Source: Bacillus sp. (in: firmicutes)
GTDB lineage: Bacteria; Bacillota; Bacilli; Bacillales; Cytobacillaceae
DNA length: 56,012 nucleotides
Direction of reading: 5' to 3'
Assembly (NCBI GenBank): GCA_011524525.1
Contig: WTKE01000012.1
Coordinates: 1-56,012 of the forward strand
The position numbers and the translations under genes were made by a program. Shown in pieces: positions 26,646-37,287 of the stretch. Every line of letters begins with the position of its first letter. The first letter of the stretch is position 1. The notes below the pieces were generated by a model. That model was given only the letters and a program-made list of their open reading frames with translations. It did not search any database and was not told where the DNA came from.

Positions 26646-29240
26646 ATGGCTACATATACGCCGATGATACAGCAATATTTAAAGGTAAAGGCAGAGTATC
26701 AGGATGCCTTTTTATTTTTTCGTCTTGGGGATTTTTACGAGATGTTTTTTGATGATGCCGTTAAGGCTTCACAAGTACTAGAAATTACACTAACTAGCAG
26801 AGATGGTGGGTCGGAAGATCGAATTCCTATGTGTGGGGTTCCCTACCATGCTGCTCCTCAATATATTGAACAGTTGATTGAAAAAGGCTTTAAAGTCGCA
26901 ATTTGCGAACAAACAGAAGATCCGAAGCAAGCAAAAGGTGTGGTTCGGAGAGAAGTAGTTCAGTTAATCACACCTGGAACGATGATGGAAGGAAAAGGTC
27001 TGAACGAAAGAGAAAACAATTATTTAGCATCTATTTCCCAGTTCGCCGATGATCAGTATGGATTTGCGGTAAGTGATTTGACTACAGGGGAATCTCAAGT
27101 AACGATTACAAAGAGCATGGATGAAGTTCTAAATGAACTGGCAACTTCTGGTGCACGTGAGGTGGTCATCTCTGCTTCGCAAACGGACGAGCTACAGAAG
27201 AAAATTCGTGAGCGAGGTCAAGTGACCCTTTCAATGGAAGACGATATTCAAAGTTATGCCTTGTTTGAAGCTCTTTTGTCACACTTAACCAATATTGAGG
27301 TTAAACAGACAGCCGCAAGATTATTCAATTACCTATATCGAACACAGAAAAGAACGCTGGATCACCTTCAGGCAGTTCGTTTTTATACAGTAGATCAGTT
27401 TATGAAAATAGATTATTACTCAAAACGTAATCTAGAGTTAACAGAAACGATTCGCTCGAAAGGCAAAAAAGGCTCTCTTCTTTGGTTATTGGATGAAACA
27501 AAAACAGCAATGGGAAGCAGAATGCTCAAGTCATGGGTAGATCGTCCTCTTATCAATCAGCAACAAATTGAACTTCGTCATTCTGTTGTAGATACGCTTT
27601 TAAGTTGCTACTTTGAACGCCAAGAAATTCGTGAAAAGTTAACGGAAGTGTATGACCTAGAGCGTCTGGCAGGACGTATCGCATTTGGTAATGTGAATGC
27701 AAGAGATCTCATTCAGTTAAAAAAATCACTTCTACAAATTCCGTTATTAAAAAGTATGGTGGAGAATTTACCAAATGAAGCAATGAAACGTTTAGCAAAC
27801 AAACTTGAACCATGCGAAGAGATAACCGATTTGTTAGAAAGAGCGATTGTTGACAATCCACCGCTTTCAATTAAAGAAGGAAATATCATTTCCGACGGGT
27901 ACAACGAAGAACTTGATCGCTATCGTTATGCGAGTCGTAATGGAAAGCAATGGATTGCTGAGCTTGAAAAAGAAGAGCGTGAAAAAACTGGAATCAAATC
28001 GCTTAAAATTGGTTACAATCGTGTGTTTGGTTATTATATTGAAGTAACTCGTGCGAACCTTTCCTTATTAAAAGAAGGTCAGTATGAAAGGAAACAAACA
28101 CTCGCGAATGCTGAGCGCTTTATTACTCCGGATTTAAAAGAAAAAGAGACATTGATTTTAGAAGCGGAAGAAAAAAGCACAGAACTTGAGTATGAATTGT
28201 TTACAACCATTCGTGAGTATGTAAAGGAATATATTCCACATATACAAAGATTGGCTAAGGTCGTAAGTGAGCTCGACGTTTTGCAATGCTTTGCAGAAAT
28301 TAGTGAAGCACGTCATTACACAAAGCCAAGTTTTAATACTGACAGACAATTGGTGATTAAAAATGGTCGCCATCCGGTCGTTGAAAAGGTCATGAATGCT
28401 CAGGAATACGTACCAAACGACTGCCATATGGGGGAAGAACGAGAGGTACTATTAATTACTGGACCGAATATGTCAGGTAAAAGTACGTACATGAGACAAA
28501 TTGCTCTCACTTCGATTCTTGCTCAGATTGGCTGTTATGTTCCTGCAGAAGAGGCCAAGCTTCCAATCTTTGATCAAGTGTTTACGAGAATTGGAGCAGC
28601 AGATGATTTAATTTCTGGACAAAGTACCTTTATGGTGGAAATGCTTGAAGCGAAAAATGCCATTGTAAATGCAACTAATAATAGCTTAATCTTATTTGAT
28701 GAAATCGGGCGAGGAACCTCGACTTACGACGGTATGGCGTTAGCGCAGTCAATCATTGAGTATATTCATCATCGGATTGAGGCGAAAACTTTATTCTCGA
28801 CTCATTACCATGAATTAACTGTTCTCGAAGAGCAGCTTCCGATGTTAAAGAACGTTCATGTAAGCGCGATTGAGCAAAATGGAAAAGTGGTGTTCCTTCA
28901 TAAAATCAAAGAAGGAGCAGCTGATAAGAGCTACGGAATTCATGTAGCTGAGCTAGCGGAGCTACCAAAGGAACTGATTGCTCGAGCGAATGAAATTTTA
29001 AAAGAATTAGAGTCAGGGGACAACACAACTACCAAAGTAGAAAAGAAAGTAGCACCGAATAAGGTATCAGAAGATGCTCAACTGTCATTTTTTGATGAAC
29101 CAAAGGTTGAAGCAAAAGCAAACCTATCATCGAAGGAAAAGAAGACACTAGAGTCTTTGAAATCACTAAATATATTAGAAATGACCCCTATGCAGGCTTT
29201 TAATATTTTATTTGATCTTCATAAGCAGGCAAAAAGCTAA
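26646..29240 (+). CDS. mutS: DNA mismatch repair protein MutS
   Basis: This 864-residue mismatch-recognition ATPase has the mismatch-binding Phe-x-Glu in RLGDFYEMF near the N-terminus. Walker A is GPNMSGKST and Walker B is [16 protein letters not shown], with STHYHEL following. A C-terminal QLSFFDE element resembles the beta-clamp-binding motif. ATG 26646 follows TTGGAGGA; the longer open frame starts in the cotE terminator region. mutL follows 21 nt downstream. Confidence 0.97.
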   Translation: MATYTPMIQQYLKVKAEYQDAFLFFRLGDFYEMFFDDAVKASQVLEITLTSRDGGSEDRIPMCGVPYHAAPQYIEQLIEKGFKVAICEQTEDPKQAKGVVRREVVQLITPGTMMEGKGLNERENNYLASISQFADDQYGFAVSDLTTGESQVTITKSMDEVLNELATSGAREVVISASQTDELQKKIRERGQVTLSMEDDIQSYALFEALLSHLTNIEVKQTAARLFNYLYRTQKRTLDHLQAVRFYTVDQFMKIDYYSKRNLELTETIRSKGKKGSLLWLLDETKTAMGSRMLKSWVDRPLINQQQIELRHSVVDTLLSCYFERQEIREKLTEVYDLERLAGRIAFGNVNARDLIQLKKSLLQIPLLKSMVENLPNEAMKRLANKLEPCEEITDLLERAIVDNPPLSIKEGNIISDGYNEELDRYRYASRNGKQWIAELEKEEREKTGIKSLKIGYNRVFGYYIEVTRANLSLLKEGQYERKQTLANAERFITPDLKEKETLILEAEEKSTELEYELFTTIREYVKEYIPHIQRLAKVVSELDVLQCFAEISEARHYTKPSFNTDRQLVIKNGRHPVVEKVMNAQEYVPNDCHMGEEREVLLITGPNMSGKSTYMRQIALTSILAQIGCYVPAEEAKLPIFDQVFTRIGAADDLISGQSTFMVEMLEAKNAIVNATNNSLILFDEIGRGTSTYDGMALAQSIIEYIHHRIEAKTLFSTHYHELTVLEEQLPMLKNVHVSAIEQNGKVVFLHKIKEGAADKSYGIHVAELAELPKELIARANEILKELESGDNTTTKVEKKVAPNKVSEDAQLSFFDEPKVEAKANLSSKEKKTLESLKSLNILEMTPMQAFNILFDLHKQAKS

Positions 29241-29261
29241 ACATCTCAGGGAGGTGAGACG

Positions 29262-31100
29262 ATGGGGAAAATCATTCAATTAGATGACCGACTATCGAAT
29301 AAAATTGCTGCTGGAGAAGTGGTTGAACGTCCGGCATCTGTTGTAAAGGAACTAGTTGAAAATGCAATTGATGCAGGTAGTACTGTGATTGAAGTAGAGG
29401 TTGAGGAAGCGGGATTAGGTAAGATCAGAATACTCGACAACGGTGATGGTATTTCGGAAGAAGATGTACTAATGGCGTTTCAGCGTCACGCTACTAGTAA
29501 AATAAAAAATGATGATGACTTGTTTCGAATTCGAACACTCGGGTTTCGTGGAGAAGCATTGCCCAGTATCGCTTCGGTAAGTCGATTTGAAATGAAAACA
29601 TCAACCGGTGATGTGGGTTCAAGAGTCGTGTTTGAAGGTGGAGTTTTGCAGGTTCAAGAGGCAGCGGCTGCCAGAAAAGGAACCGATATTGTTGTTACGG
29701 ACCTTTTCTTCAACACGCCTGCCCGCTTGAAATATTTGAAGACCGTTCACACAGAGCTTGGGAATATAACGGATATTATGAACCGTCTTGCGCTCAGCCA
29801 TCCTGAAATTTCGTTTCGCCTGATTCATAATGATCGAAAGCTCCTTCACACTACGGGAAACGGTGATGTCCGTCAGGTATTAGCTGCCATTTATGGAGTA
29901 AATATCGTGAAGAAAATGGTCCCTATTTCAGCTACTTCATTAGATTATAAGGTAAAAGGGTGGATCGCTCTTCCTGAGATTACGAGAGCGTCAAGGAACT
30001 ATATTTCTACCATGATTAATGGACGATTTATAAAAAACTATCCCCTTGTAAAGGCGGTGCAGGAAGGTTATCATACTTTATTGCCCATTGGTCGTTATCC
30101 GATTGTTTTATTGTCAGTCGAAATGGATCCTATTTTAGTAGATGTAAATGTGCATCCGTCTAAGATGGAAGTGCGTTTAAGTAAGGAACAAGAGTTAAAC
30201 CAGCTTGTTACAGATGCGATTAAAAAGGTATTTAAAAGTCAAGAGCTGATTCCATCCGGTTTTATTCAACCGGAGAAAACAGAAAAGCCACAATCAGAGC
30301 AAACCTTTCTTGAACTGGATCATGTGGTGGAAAAAGAGCTCCCTGTTGAGAGAACCGTTTTTGCAGAGTCCATTTTAAGAGAACCTATTAGTATTCAAAG
30401 ACCTGTTTCGATGGTAAAAGAAGAATCCATTCCTCCTTTTAAGACGGAAACAGGAGTGGAGGTTGAGATAGTAGAGGAAATCAAAGTTGAAAGGTATCAA
30501 CTACAAGAATCCAAAATGAGAATTCCTCCATTTTATCCAATCGGCCAAATGCATGGAACATATATACTTGCTCAAAATGAAAAAGGGCTCTATATTATTG
30601 ATCAGCATGCGGCACAAGAAAGAATTAAATATGAGTATTTCCGTGAAAAAGTGGGAGATGTTCAAAGTGAGCTTCAAGAGTTACTTGTGCCGATTACGCT
30701 AGAATATTCTACTGATGAAGCACTAAAGATTCTGGAACATCAACACGAGTTAGAGAAAGTGGGTGTGTTTTTAGAGCCGTTTGGTCATAACAGCTTTATT
30801 CTTCGCTCACATCCACAGTGGCTTCCAAAAGGGGAAGAGAAAGAACTTATGGAGGAAATGATTGAGCAGCTTATTCAAATGAAAAAGGTCGATATTCATA
30901 AACTTCGTGAAGAGGCGGCAATTATGATGAGCTGTAAGGCATCCATAAAAGCAAACCATCATTTACGGCAAGATGAAATACAGGCGCTGTTAGATGAGTT
31001 GCGGTCTACTTCAGATCCGTTTACCTGTCCACATGGAAGGCCAATTATTATTCATTATTCCACCTACGAAATGGAAAAAATGTTTAAACGTGTGATGTAA
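29262..31100 (+). CDS. mutL: DNA mismatch repair endonuclease MutL
   Basis: This 612-residue MutL has an N-terminal GHKL ATPase (ENAIDAG, DNGDGI, GFRGEAL), a variable linker (about 335-430) and a C-terminal endonuclease domain. The metal motif [12 protein letters not shown] and CPHGRP are intact, as in Gram-positives that lack MutH. GGGAGGTGAG precedes ATG 29262. It is cotranscribed with mutS and ends at a terminator. Confidence 0.97.
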   Translation: MGKIIQLDDRLSNKIAAGEVVERPASVVKELVENAIDAGSTVIEVEVEEAGLGKIRILDNGDGISEEDVLMAFQRHATSKIKNDDDLFRIRTLGFRGEALPSIASVSRFEMKTSTGDVGSRVVFEGGVLQVQEAAAARKGTDIVVTDLFFNTPARLKYLKTVHTELGNITDIMNRLALSHPEISFRLIHNDRKLLHTTGNGDVRQVLAAIYGVNIVKKMVPISATSLDYKVKGWIALPEITRASRNYISTMINGRFIKNYPLVKAVQEGYHTLLPIGRYPIVLLSVEMDPILVDVNVHPSKMEVRLSKEQELNQLVTDAIKKVFKSQELIPSGFIQPEKTEKPQSEQTFLELDHVVEKELPVERTVFAESILREPISIQRPVSMVKEESIPPFKTETGVEVEIVEEIKVERYQLQESKMRIPPFYPIGQMHGTYILAQNEKGLYIIDQHAAQERIKYEYFREKVGDVQSELQELLVPITLEYSTDEALKILEHQHELEKVGVFLEPFGHNSFILRSHPQWLPKGEEKELMEEMIEQLIQMKKVDIHKLREEAAIMMSCKASIKANHHLRQDEIQALLDELRSTSDPFTCPHGRPIIIHYSTYEMEKMFKRVM

Positions 31101-31135
31101 GAACTGGGTTCAATAGAATCCAGTTCTTTTTTTGT
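31099..31135 (+). terminator. Terminator after mutL
   Basis: Stem AAGAACTGG(GTTC) / (GAAT)CCAGTTCTT with a short AT loop, then T7, overlaps the mutL stop. Confidence 0.88.
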
Positions 31136-31246
31136 TTTTGGAGTAAATTTACACAAAAAGAGTAAAAATAAGAAAAGTGTCGAACAAATTGTATAGCAAG
31201 CGCATCGATTATCTTATATATTGAAGGTAGAAAGGGGGGAGGATCA

Positions 31247-31693
31247 ATGTTTGTTTTTGGATTGCTAATGACAATTCTTCCTGCTGTAATCGTTATTTTT
31301 GCCATTGCTTATATTGCGAAAAACAAAAACAAGGAGGATGAAGAAACTATGATACGGCACTTATACACATATTTAGTATTATTTGCAACCTTAATGATGG
31401 TCATCGGTGGTGGGATTTCTATATTTATGGCTACTGCTGACCTGGTGAGCCCGGCAGGCTATTACCAGAGCTTCTCTGATTACGAAATGATGCGTGAAAG
31501 TGAAAAGGTAGGAGGTAACACTCAAATTAACGAGGAAGAACTACGTGCGGATTATGAACAAGTGGTGGAAGATGAAAAAGCGAGAATTAGAGAAAATGCC
31601 AAAAATCAAATAATTAAAAGCTTAGGATTTATTGTCATACCTCTTCCGATATTTATTTACTTTAACAGAATGAGAAAAAAGCAGATTGAGTAG
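31247..31693 (+). CDS. Small membrane protein of unknown function
   Basis: I do not recognise this 148-residue protein. It has hydrophobic segments at about residues 2-24, 43-65 and 124-140. An acidic loop (about 75-120, rich in Glu) lies between the second and third. A strong ribosome site (AAGGGGGGAGG) supports ATG 31247. It stands alone between mutL and the Gly/Tyr-rich gene. No motif points to a function. Confidence 0.7.
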   Translation: MFVFGLLMTILPAVIVIFAIAYIAKNKNKEDEETMIRHLYTYLVLFATLMMVIGGGISIFMATADLVSPAGYYQSFSDYEMMRESEKVGGNTQINEEELRADYEQVVEDEKARIRENAKNQIIKSLGFIVIPLPIFIYFNRMRKKQIE

Positions 31694-31762
31694 TGCTCCT
31701 TTTCCTAGGGGCTTTTTTTATGCCTATTTATCCGTGATATATACCCGTTTTTGGGATGAGTA

Positions 31763-31771
31763 CATATAGTA
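31763..31771 (+). promoter_or_regulatory. Sigma-K-like -10 element before the Gly/Tyr-rich gene
   Basis: CATATAGTA matches the sigma-K -10 pattern CATANNNTA exactly. ACC at 31743-31745 lies 17 bp upstream as a possible -35. Transcription would start about 30 nt before the TTG start codon. Confidence 0.45.
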
Positions 31772-31808
31772 TCATGTATACAACTTAGAAGAAAAAGGGG
31801 AATGCCAA

Positions 31809-32216
31809 TTGAAACGAGGAATGAGAAGACCTTTCCCTTTAGGTATGGGGAATTTTGGTGGATATCCAAACTACAATCCGTTTTCCCAATTTGATAGTTT
31901 TGGATATCCTGATGCAAAATACTATGGATTTGAAGATCAGGTGCCTAGCAATGTCGGTATCGGTGGTTCCAATTATAATCCTTTTTTTGGCTATGGAGCA
32001 ACAAGCTTCGGTCATTCAGGCTATGGATATCCTGCTCCCCACGGAGGACCTGGATTTACTCCTGGGTTTGGGGGCGGATACGGCCTAGGTTACGGTGGTG
32101 GTCCTGGAGTGGGATATGGTGGAGGGATTAGTCCGCTTGGTGCTGGGTTACTAGGATTTGGTGCGGGATTGCTCGGTGGAGCTCTCTTTGATAATAAAGG
32201 TCGATGGTACTATTAA
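31809..32216 (+). CDS. Gly/Tyr/Phe-rich low-complexity protein, possible spore coat component
   Basis: This 135-residue protein is dominated by Gly, Tyr, Phe, Pro and Asn (GYGYP, NYNPF and GGGYGLGYGGG tracts), with a basic N-terminus (MKRGMRRPF). A hydrophobic Gly/Leu segment lies near the end (GAGLLGFGAGLLGG). The start is TTG 31809 with AAGGGGAA 7 nt upstream. A sigma-K-like promoter and the composition suggest a mother-cell coat protein, but this is inference. A bidirectional terminator separates it from mreBH. Confidence 0.65.
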   Translation: MKRGMRRPFPLGMGNFGGYPNYNPFSQFDSFGYPDAKYYGFEDQVPSNVGIGGSNYNPFFGYGATSFGHSGYGYPAPHGGPGFTPGFGGGYGLGYGGGPGVGYGGGISPLGAGLLGFGAGLLGGALFDNKGRWYY

Positions 32217-32221
32217 AAACA

Positions 32222-32254
32222 AAGAAGTCCCAAGGTAGAACTGTGGGACTTCTT
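32222..32254. terminator. Bidirectional terminator between converging genes
   Basis: An 11-bp stem (AAGAAGTCCCA / TGGGACTTCTT) sits between the Gly/Tyr-rich gene and the reverse-strand mreBH, with T-rich or A-rich flanks for both directions. Confidence 0.8.
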
Positions 32255-32271
32255 CGAAACTTATGGGTTCG

Positions 32272-33279
32272 TTATCTTGCCAAAGAAGGTAACTTATGAA
32301 GATAATCAAGTGCCCTACCCGTACCAATGGCTACTGATTCTAAAGGTTCATTAGCTAAATGAACAGGAACGAAGATTTGCTCGCTTAGCCACTTCTCCAT
32401 GCCTTTTAATAGAGAGCCTCCACCTGTTAAAATGACTCCACGGTCTACAATATCTCCGCTTAACTCGGCTGGACTGTCTTCTAACGTAGCTCGAACAGCT
32501 TCTAGTATATGAAGCAGTGATTCTTTGATAGCATCACGAACTTCGTAAGAATGTAGTTCGATTGTTTTTGGTAAACCAGTTAGCAGGTCTCTTCCGCGAA
32601 CTTCTAGTACCTCTTTTTCATGGTCTACTAGGGCATAACCGATTTCCATCTTAATTTGCTCGGCTGTGCGCTCTCCAATGAGAACATTGTATTCTTTTCT
32701 TACATATTGAATAATATCGTCATCCAAATGATCGCCACCAATGCGAATAGAGTGGCAGGCAACGACACCTCCGAATGAAATAATTGCTACTTCAGTAGAA
32801 CCTCCACCAATATCTACAACTACATTGGCCACAGGTTCATCCACAGGAAGTCCGGCTCCAATCGCAGCGGCCACTGGTTCTTCGATAAGAAAGACCTTTT
32901 TGGCACCTGCGTTTTTTGCGGCATCCTGAATGGCTCTTTTGTCCACACTTGTAGAGCCAGCTGGTGTACAAATGACGACATTCGGTTTTCGAATCGTTAA
33001 CCCCATTCTGGTTGATGCTTTTGTAATAATGTACTTTAATAATTCCGAAGTGATGTCATAATCGGCAATTACTCCGTTTTTTAAAGGACGAATCGCTGTA
33101 ATTTTACCAGGAGTTTTCCCAATCATTGCTTTTGCTTCTAATCCAACAGCTACGACTTTATTCGTTGTAGTATCTAGTGCAACAACAGATGGCTCATTGT
33201 AGACAATCCCTTTATTCTTACTATATACAAGTACGTTTGCTGTACCTAAATCTATTCCAATCTCTAACGTTCCAAACAT
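32272..33279 (-). CDS. mreBH: Actin-like cell-shape protein MreBH
   Basis: This 335-residue MreB-family ATPase polymerises under the membrane and guides cell-wall synthesis and autolysins. Phosphate motif 1 is [15 protein letters not shown], phosphate 2 is [12 protein letters not shown] and the adenosine motif is [11 protein letters not shown]. It resembles MreBH (335 residues) more than Mbl or MreB, notably in the ANVLVYSK segment. GGTGGGA lies before the start on the reverse strand. The upstream region has WalR-type repeats and a sigma-I-like ACCCCC element. Confidence 0.88.
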   Translation of the reverse strand: MFGTLEIGIDLGTANVLVYSKNKGIVYNEPSVVALDTTTNKVVAVGLEAKAMIGKTPGKITAIRPLKNGVIADYDITSELLKYIITKASTRMGLTIRKPNVVICTPAGSTSVDKRAIQDAAKNAGAKKVFLIEEPVAAAIGAGLPVDEPVANVVVDIGGGSTEVAIISFGGVVACHSIRIGGDHLDDDIIQYVRKEYNVLIGERTAEQIKMEIGYALVDHEKEVLEVRGRDLLTGLPKTIELHSYEVRDAIKESLLHILEAVRATLEDSPAELSGDIVDRGVILTGGGSLLKGMEKWLSEQIFVPVHLANEPLESVAIGTGRALDYLHKLPSLAR

Positions 33280-33340
33280 CTCTATCCCACCAATTCATTT
33301 TAAGTCTCTTTACACTCTTCATATAAAGTAGCACGAATTT

Positions 33341-33388
33341 GGGGGTTCTCTGTCGATTGTTATCGAATCGTTATCTAATTGTAATGTA
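33341..33388. promoter_or_regulatory. WalR-type repeat array and sigma-I-like element upstream of mreBH
   Basis: Three 11-bp tandem repeats run 33356-33388. They contain TGTTAT, CGTTAT and TGTAAT hexamers with exact 5-bp gaps, matching the WalR consensus TGTWAH-N5-TGTWAH (middle copy one mismatch). On the reverse strand ACCCCC (33346-33341) resembles the sigma-I -35 used by mreBH in B. subtilis; the -10 is unclear. Confidence 0.5.
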
Positions 33389-33471
33389 AAAAGAAAGAAA
33401 TGGAAGTGTATGACAAAGGTATAACGGGTGAAAATCTGGTTATAATGCATAGAGGCTTACCTGCTTCTAGT

Positions 33472-33500
33472 TTTATGTTAATGGTGTTCCATGTTATACT
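33472..33500 (+). promoter_or_regulatory. Promoter of miaA-hfq
   Basis: TGTTATACT (33492-33500) is an extended -10. TTTATG at 33472-33477 lies 17 bp upstream as a weak -35. The start would be near 33507, which rules out translation from the in-frame ATG at 33491. Confidence 0.6.
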
Positions 33501-33538
33501 ACAATGCATCTAAAGTAATTTGTAAAGGCAGTGTCAGC

Positions 33539-34537
33539 ATGATACAGGAGAAGGAAAAAGTCGTCGTCTTAATTGGACCAACAGCCGTTGGGAAAACGAG
33601 GACGAGCATCGAGTTAGCGAAGAGATTTAATGGTGAAATTATTAGTGGTGACTCGATGCAAATTTATAAAGAAATGGACATCGGAACAGCCAAGATTAAA
33701 CAAGAAGAAATGGAAGGAATTACTCACCATCTCATTGATATTAAGAATCCGAATGAGACGTTTTCGGTAGCCGAGTTTCAGGAGCTTGTACGCATGAAAA
33801 TTACGGAAATCACCAATAGAGGAAAGCTACCAATGATAGTTGGAGGTACGGGACTGTACATTCAATCAGCCATCTATGATTACCAATTTTCTGATGCTCC
33901 GAATAATGATGAACTGAGACAAAAGCTGGAAGACCGAGTGAAGACAGATGGGGTGGAAGTTCTTCATAAAGAGTTGTCTCATGTAGATCCGGAAAGTGCG
34001 GTTCGAATACATCCGAATAATGTTCGTCGTGTCATCCGTGCATTAGAGGTTTATTTGACAACCGGACAAACGTTAACGGAAATACAATCGGAGCAAGTGA
34101 TTGAACCATTGTACGAAGTTTCTATCATTGGCTTAACAATGGAACGTGAACGCTTGTATGAACGTATTAATGAAAGAGTAGATGAAATGATAACAGAAGG
34201 TCTAGAAGAAGAAGTGAAGAAGCTTTATGATCGAGGGCTTATGCATACACAGGCTTTACAAGCCATTGGTTATAAGGAGTGGTTTCGTTATTTTTCAAAA
34301 GAGCAATCGCTTGAAACAACGATCGAGCAATTAAAGCAGAACTCTCGACGATACGCGAAAAGACAGCTTACGTGGTTCCGAAATAAAATGGATGTTACTT
34401 GGTTTGATATGACAGATGTGACAAATGAGAAACAGATTCAAAAAAAAATTACTGAAATTTCTACGTATATTGAAGGAAAGCTAAAAATAAAATCGAATAC
34501 ATATGAAATAGAGATAAAAGAGGAGGATTTATTATGA
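33539..34537 (+). CDS. miaA: tRNA dimethylallyltransferase MiaA
   Basis: This 332-residue enzyme transfers dimethylallyl to A37 of tRNA, producing the substrate of MiaB. The P-loop is GPTAVGKT near residue 14, followed by the [15 protein letters not shown] and VGGTGLYI segments. ATG 33539 has AAAGG about 10 nt upstream. It overlaps hfq by four bases (ATGA), so the two are translationally coupled. Confidence 0.96.
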   Translation: MIQEKEKVVVLIGPTAVGKTRTSIELAKRFNGEIISGDSMQIYKEMDIGTAKIKQEEMEGITHHLIDIKNPNETFSVAEFQELVRMKITEITNRGKLPMIVGGTGLYIQSAIYDYQFSDAPNNDELRQKLEDRVKTDGVEVLHKELSHVDPESAVRIHPNNVRRVIRALEVYLTTGQTLTEIQSEQVIEPLYEVSIIGLTMERERLYERINERVDEMITEGLEEEVKKLYDRGLMHTQALQAIGYKEWFRYFSKEQSLETTIEQLKQNSRRYAKRQLTWFRNKMDVTWFDMTDVTNEKQIQKKITEISTYIEGKLKIKSNTYEIEIKEEDLL

Positions 34538-34770
34538 AGCAAGCCATTAATATCCAGGATCAATTTTTAAATCAACTTCGCAAAGATAGTACAAATTGTA
34601 CGGTGTTTTTGTTGAATGGCTTTCAATTAAGAGGAACAATTAAAGGCTTTGATAACTTTACGATTCTATTTGAATGTGAAGGGAAGCAACAGCTTGTATA
34701 TAAGCATGCCATTTCTACTTTTTCTCCACTACGCAATGTACAAATTGATTTAGATGGTCCACAGCAATAA
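34534..34770 (+). CDS. hfq: RNA chaperone Hfq
   Basis: This 78-residue Sm-like protein has the Sm1 region ([20 protein letters not shown]) and the Sm2 motif YKHAIST. A hexameric ring is expected. GGAGG lies 9 nt before ATG 34534, inside the miaA end. A terminator follows. Confidence 0.97.
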   Translation: MKQAINIQDQFLNQLRKDSTNCTVFLLNGFQLRGTIKGFDNFTILFECEGKQQLVYKHAISTFSPLRNVQIDLDGPQQ

Positions 34771-34782
34771 TGGAACTTCATT

Positions 34783-34816
34783 AAGACCCGCTTTCTTCAC
34801 GGAAGCGGGTCTTTGA
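34783..34816 (+). terminator. Terminator after hfq
   Basis: An 11-bp stem (AAGACCCGCTT / AAGCGGGTCTT) with a 9-nt loop is followed by TTG and later T residues. Confidence 0.85.
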
Positions 34817-34974
34817 TTTCTAAAATAAATTTTTTTGAATACATATAGAGTAATCGCTTAAATAATGGGAAAAGCATGAGCTACTGCCAGAGGAGTAAAT
34901 ATTACTAATAATAGGCTATTGTCACAATTCATGCACCAGGCGCGTATACTGTTTTATAATGTGAGGTGAAAGCT

Positions 34975-35916
34975 TTGGACCAACCAATTCGAATGAAAAA
35001 CAATGGACAAATCAGCATTGTCTTAAATTCTCAGAAACGAAAACCCACTGTTACCGAACCATATGTGGCTCCAAAGGCCATTCCCCCAGAGCATGCAGCA
35101 TTAAAGGAGATAGAGGAAGAACTTGGTGCGCTTGTTGGAATGGAAGAAATGAAGCGAATGATAAAGGAAATATATGCATGGATATATGTGAACAAGAAAA
35201 GGGAAGAAGCTGGATTAAAAGCGGGGAAACAAGCGCTCCATATGATGTTTAAAGGAAATCCTGGAACAGGGAAAACAACTGTTGCCAGGCTGATTGGGAA
35301 GTTATTTCTACGCATGAATGTCCTAACGAAAGGTCATTTGATTGAAGCGGAGCGGGCTGATCTAGTCGGTGAATACATCGGACATACTGCCCAAAAAACA
35401 AGAGATCTTGTAAAGAAGGCTCTTGGTGGAATTCTATTTGTTGACGAAGCCTACTCTCTTGGAAGAGGAGGAGAAAAAGACTTTGGTAAAGAAGCCATTG
35501 ACACACTCGTCAAACATATGGAGGATAAGCAACATGAATTCATCCTAATATTGGCAGGTTATTCGAGAGAAATGGAGGATTTTCTCACGCTCAATCCTGG
35601 ATTACATTCTCGTTTCCCTCTTGTCATCGATTTTCCAGATTACAGCATTGAGCAACTGATGGAAATTGGACAGAGAATGCTGAAGGAAAAGGAATACACA
35701 TTAAGCCATGAAGCAGAAAAGAAGCTTCGCGAGCATCTTATATGGGTGAAATCTGCGTTTAGCCCAGCTGGGTTTTCGAATGGACGATATGTTAGAAACG
35801 TTCTTGAAAAATCGATCCGAGCTCAAGCGATGAGATTGTTAATGATAAGTCATTTCGACCGGCATGATTTAATGACGATACGAAGCAATGATCTTATATT
35901 TGAAGAAGATGAATAG
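34975..35916 (+). CDS. spoVK: Stage V sporulation protein K (AAA ATPase)
   Basis: This 313-residue CbbX-like AAA+ ATPase has Walker A GNPGTGKTT, Walker B ILFVDEAYSL, an Arg finger region after LNPGLHSRFP, and the lid. It is close to B. subtilis SpoVK throughout the core. TTG 34975 is preferred because GAGGTGA lies 6 nt upstream; GTG 34966 sits within that site. A sigma-E-like -10 (TATACTGT at 34945) is possible, with a poor -35. Confidence 0.93.
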   Translation: MDQPIRMKNNGQISIVLNSQKRKPTVTEPYVAPKAIPPEHAALKEIEEELGALVGMEEMKRMIKEIYAWIYVNKKREEAGLKAGKQALHMMFKGNPGTGKTTVARLIGKLFLRMNVLTKGHLIEAERADLVGEYIGHTAQKTRDLVKKALGGILFVDEAYSLGRGGEKDFGKEAIDTLVKHMEDKQHEFILILAGYSREMEDFLTLNPGLHSRFPLVIDFPDYSIEQLMEIGQRMLKEKEYTLSHEAEKKLREHLIWVKSAFSPAGFSNGRYVRNVLEKSIRAQAMRLLMISHFDRHDLMTIRSNDLIFEEDE

Positions 35917-36017
35917 AATGGAGCAGGCTACAGTAGCCTGCTTTGTTCGTTATGAAGCGAATTAGTATTAAAAACGAATCTTTGGTATGATATAAAAAAG
36001 AACGATGAGGTGATTTC

Positions 36018-37274
36018 TTGGAGCAAAAGCATGAGTATGAAAAGGTGATTCTTGTGGGTTGTCAAACCGTAGAGGATGACGAAAGATTTCACTATTCTAT
36101 GGAGGAGCTAGCTTCTTTAACGGAAACCGCAAAAGGTACTGTAAAAGGAACATTATCTCAAAAAAGAGACAGAATCCATCCATCTACATACATAGGTAAA
36201 GGGAAAGTTGAAGAGTTAAGAGCGTTAGAGGAGGAAACGGAAGCGAATATCATCATCTTTAATGATGAGCTTTCGCCGAGTCAGGTCAGAAATCTATCAA
36301 AAGACATTTCAGCAAGAATTATTGATCGAACGCAGTTAATTTTGGATATTTTTGCCCAACGTGCACGTTCGAAAGAAGGAAAGCTTCAAGTTGAATTGGC
36401 CCAGCTTCAATATCTTCTTCCAAGGTTGGGTGGGCAAGGAACGCAACTTTCACGACTTGGTGCGGGAATCGGGACAAGAGGACCGGGAGAAACCCAGCTC
36501 GAGACCGACCGAAGACATATTCGAAGACGAATTGACGATATTAAAGCACAGCTCAAAGTGATCGTGCAGCATCGTGATCGATATCGTGAGCGTCGGAAAA
36601 AGAATAAAGCCTTTCAAGTGGCGTTAGTCGGGTATACGAATGCGGGGAAATCGACATTATTCAATCGTTTAACGGAAGCGGATTCGTTTGAAGAAAATCA
36701 ATTGTTTGCCACACTTGACCCTATGACGAGAAAAATGATTCTTCCAAGCGGATTTAGTACGTTACTAACCGATACGGTTGGATTTATTCAAGACCTTCCA
36801 ACGACATTGATTGCTGCTTTCCGATCAACGTTGGAAGAAGTACGAGAAGCTGATCTTCTTTTACACGTCGTTGATATGTCGAGTGCGGATTCATATCAGC
36901 ATGAACAAACGGTACAAAAGTTGTTGGAGGATCTAGATATACAACAAATTCCTCAATTAACCGTATATAATAAAAGAGATATGAAAAATCCTGACTTTGT
37001 TCCAACCGCAAAAACAGAAGCACTTCAGATTTCAGCATTTAGCGAGGAAGATCGATTTTTATTAAAGCAAAAAATAGAACAGGTGATTATTTCAGAAATG
37101 AAATTTTACCAAGTTGAGGTTCCTTCCACAGAAGGAAAACTGTTAGCTCAATTAAAAAATGACACGATATTAAGGGAATTAGCATTCGAGGAAGAAAAGG
37201 ATATGTATCTGTGCAAAGGATATGTTCTCAATGATCATCAAATATTAGGACAAATTAATCAATACAGTATTTAG
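36018..37274 (+). CDS. hflX: Ribosome-associated GTPase HflX
   Basis: This 418-residue GTPase binds 50S subunits and splits stalled ribosomes. The N-terminal HflX domain includes [16 protein letters not shown]. The G domain has G1 GYTNAGKST at residues 205-213, G3 DTVG and G4 YNKRD. The start is TTG 36018 with GAGGTGA close upstream. ynbB follows 13 nt after the stop. Confidence 0.95.
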   Translation: MEQKHEYEKVILVGCQTVEDDERFHYSMEELASLTETAKGTVKGTLSQKRDRIHPSTYIGKGKVEELRALEEETEANIIIFNDELSPSQVRNLSKDISARIIDRTQLILDIFAQRARSKEGKLQVELAQLQYLLPRLGGQGTQLSRLGAGIGTRGPGETQLETDRRHIRRRIDDIKAQLKVIVQHRDRYRERRKKNKAFQVALVGYTNAGKSTLFNRLTEADSFEENQLFATLDPMTRKMILPSGFSTLLTDTVGFIQDLPTTLIAAFRSTLEEVREADLLLHVVDMSSADSYQHEQTVQKLLEDLDIQQIPQLTVYNKRDMKNPDFVPTAKTEALQISAFSEEDRFLLKQKIEQVIISEMKFYQVEVPSTEGKLLAQLKNDTILRELAFEEEKDMYLCKGYVLNDHQILGQINQYSI

Positions 37275-37287
37275 TTAGGAGAACAAC

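Noticed and set aside
34921..34952. Sigma-E promoter for spoVK
   Set aside because: TATACTGT is an acceptable -10, but the -35 (GTCACAAT region) is poor and the spacing is off; mentioned only in the gene entry.
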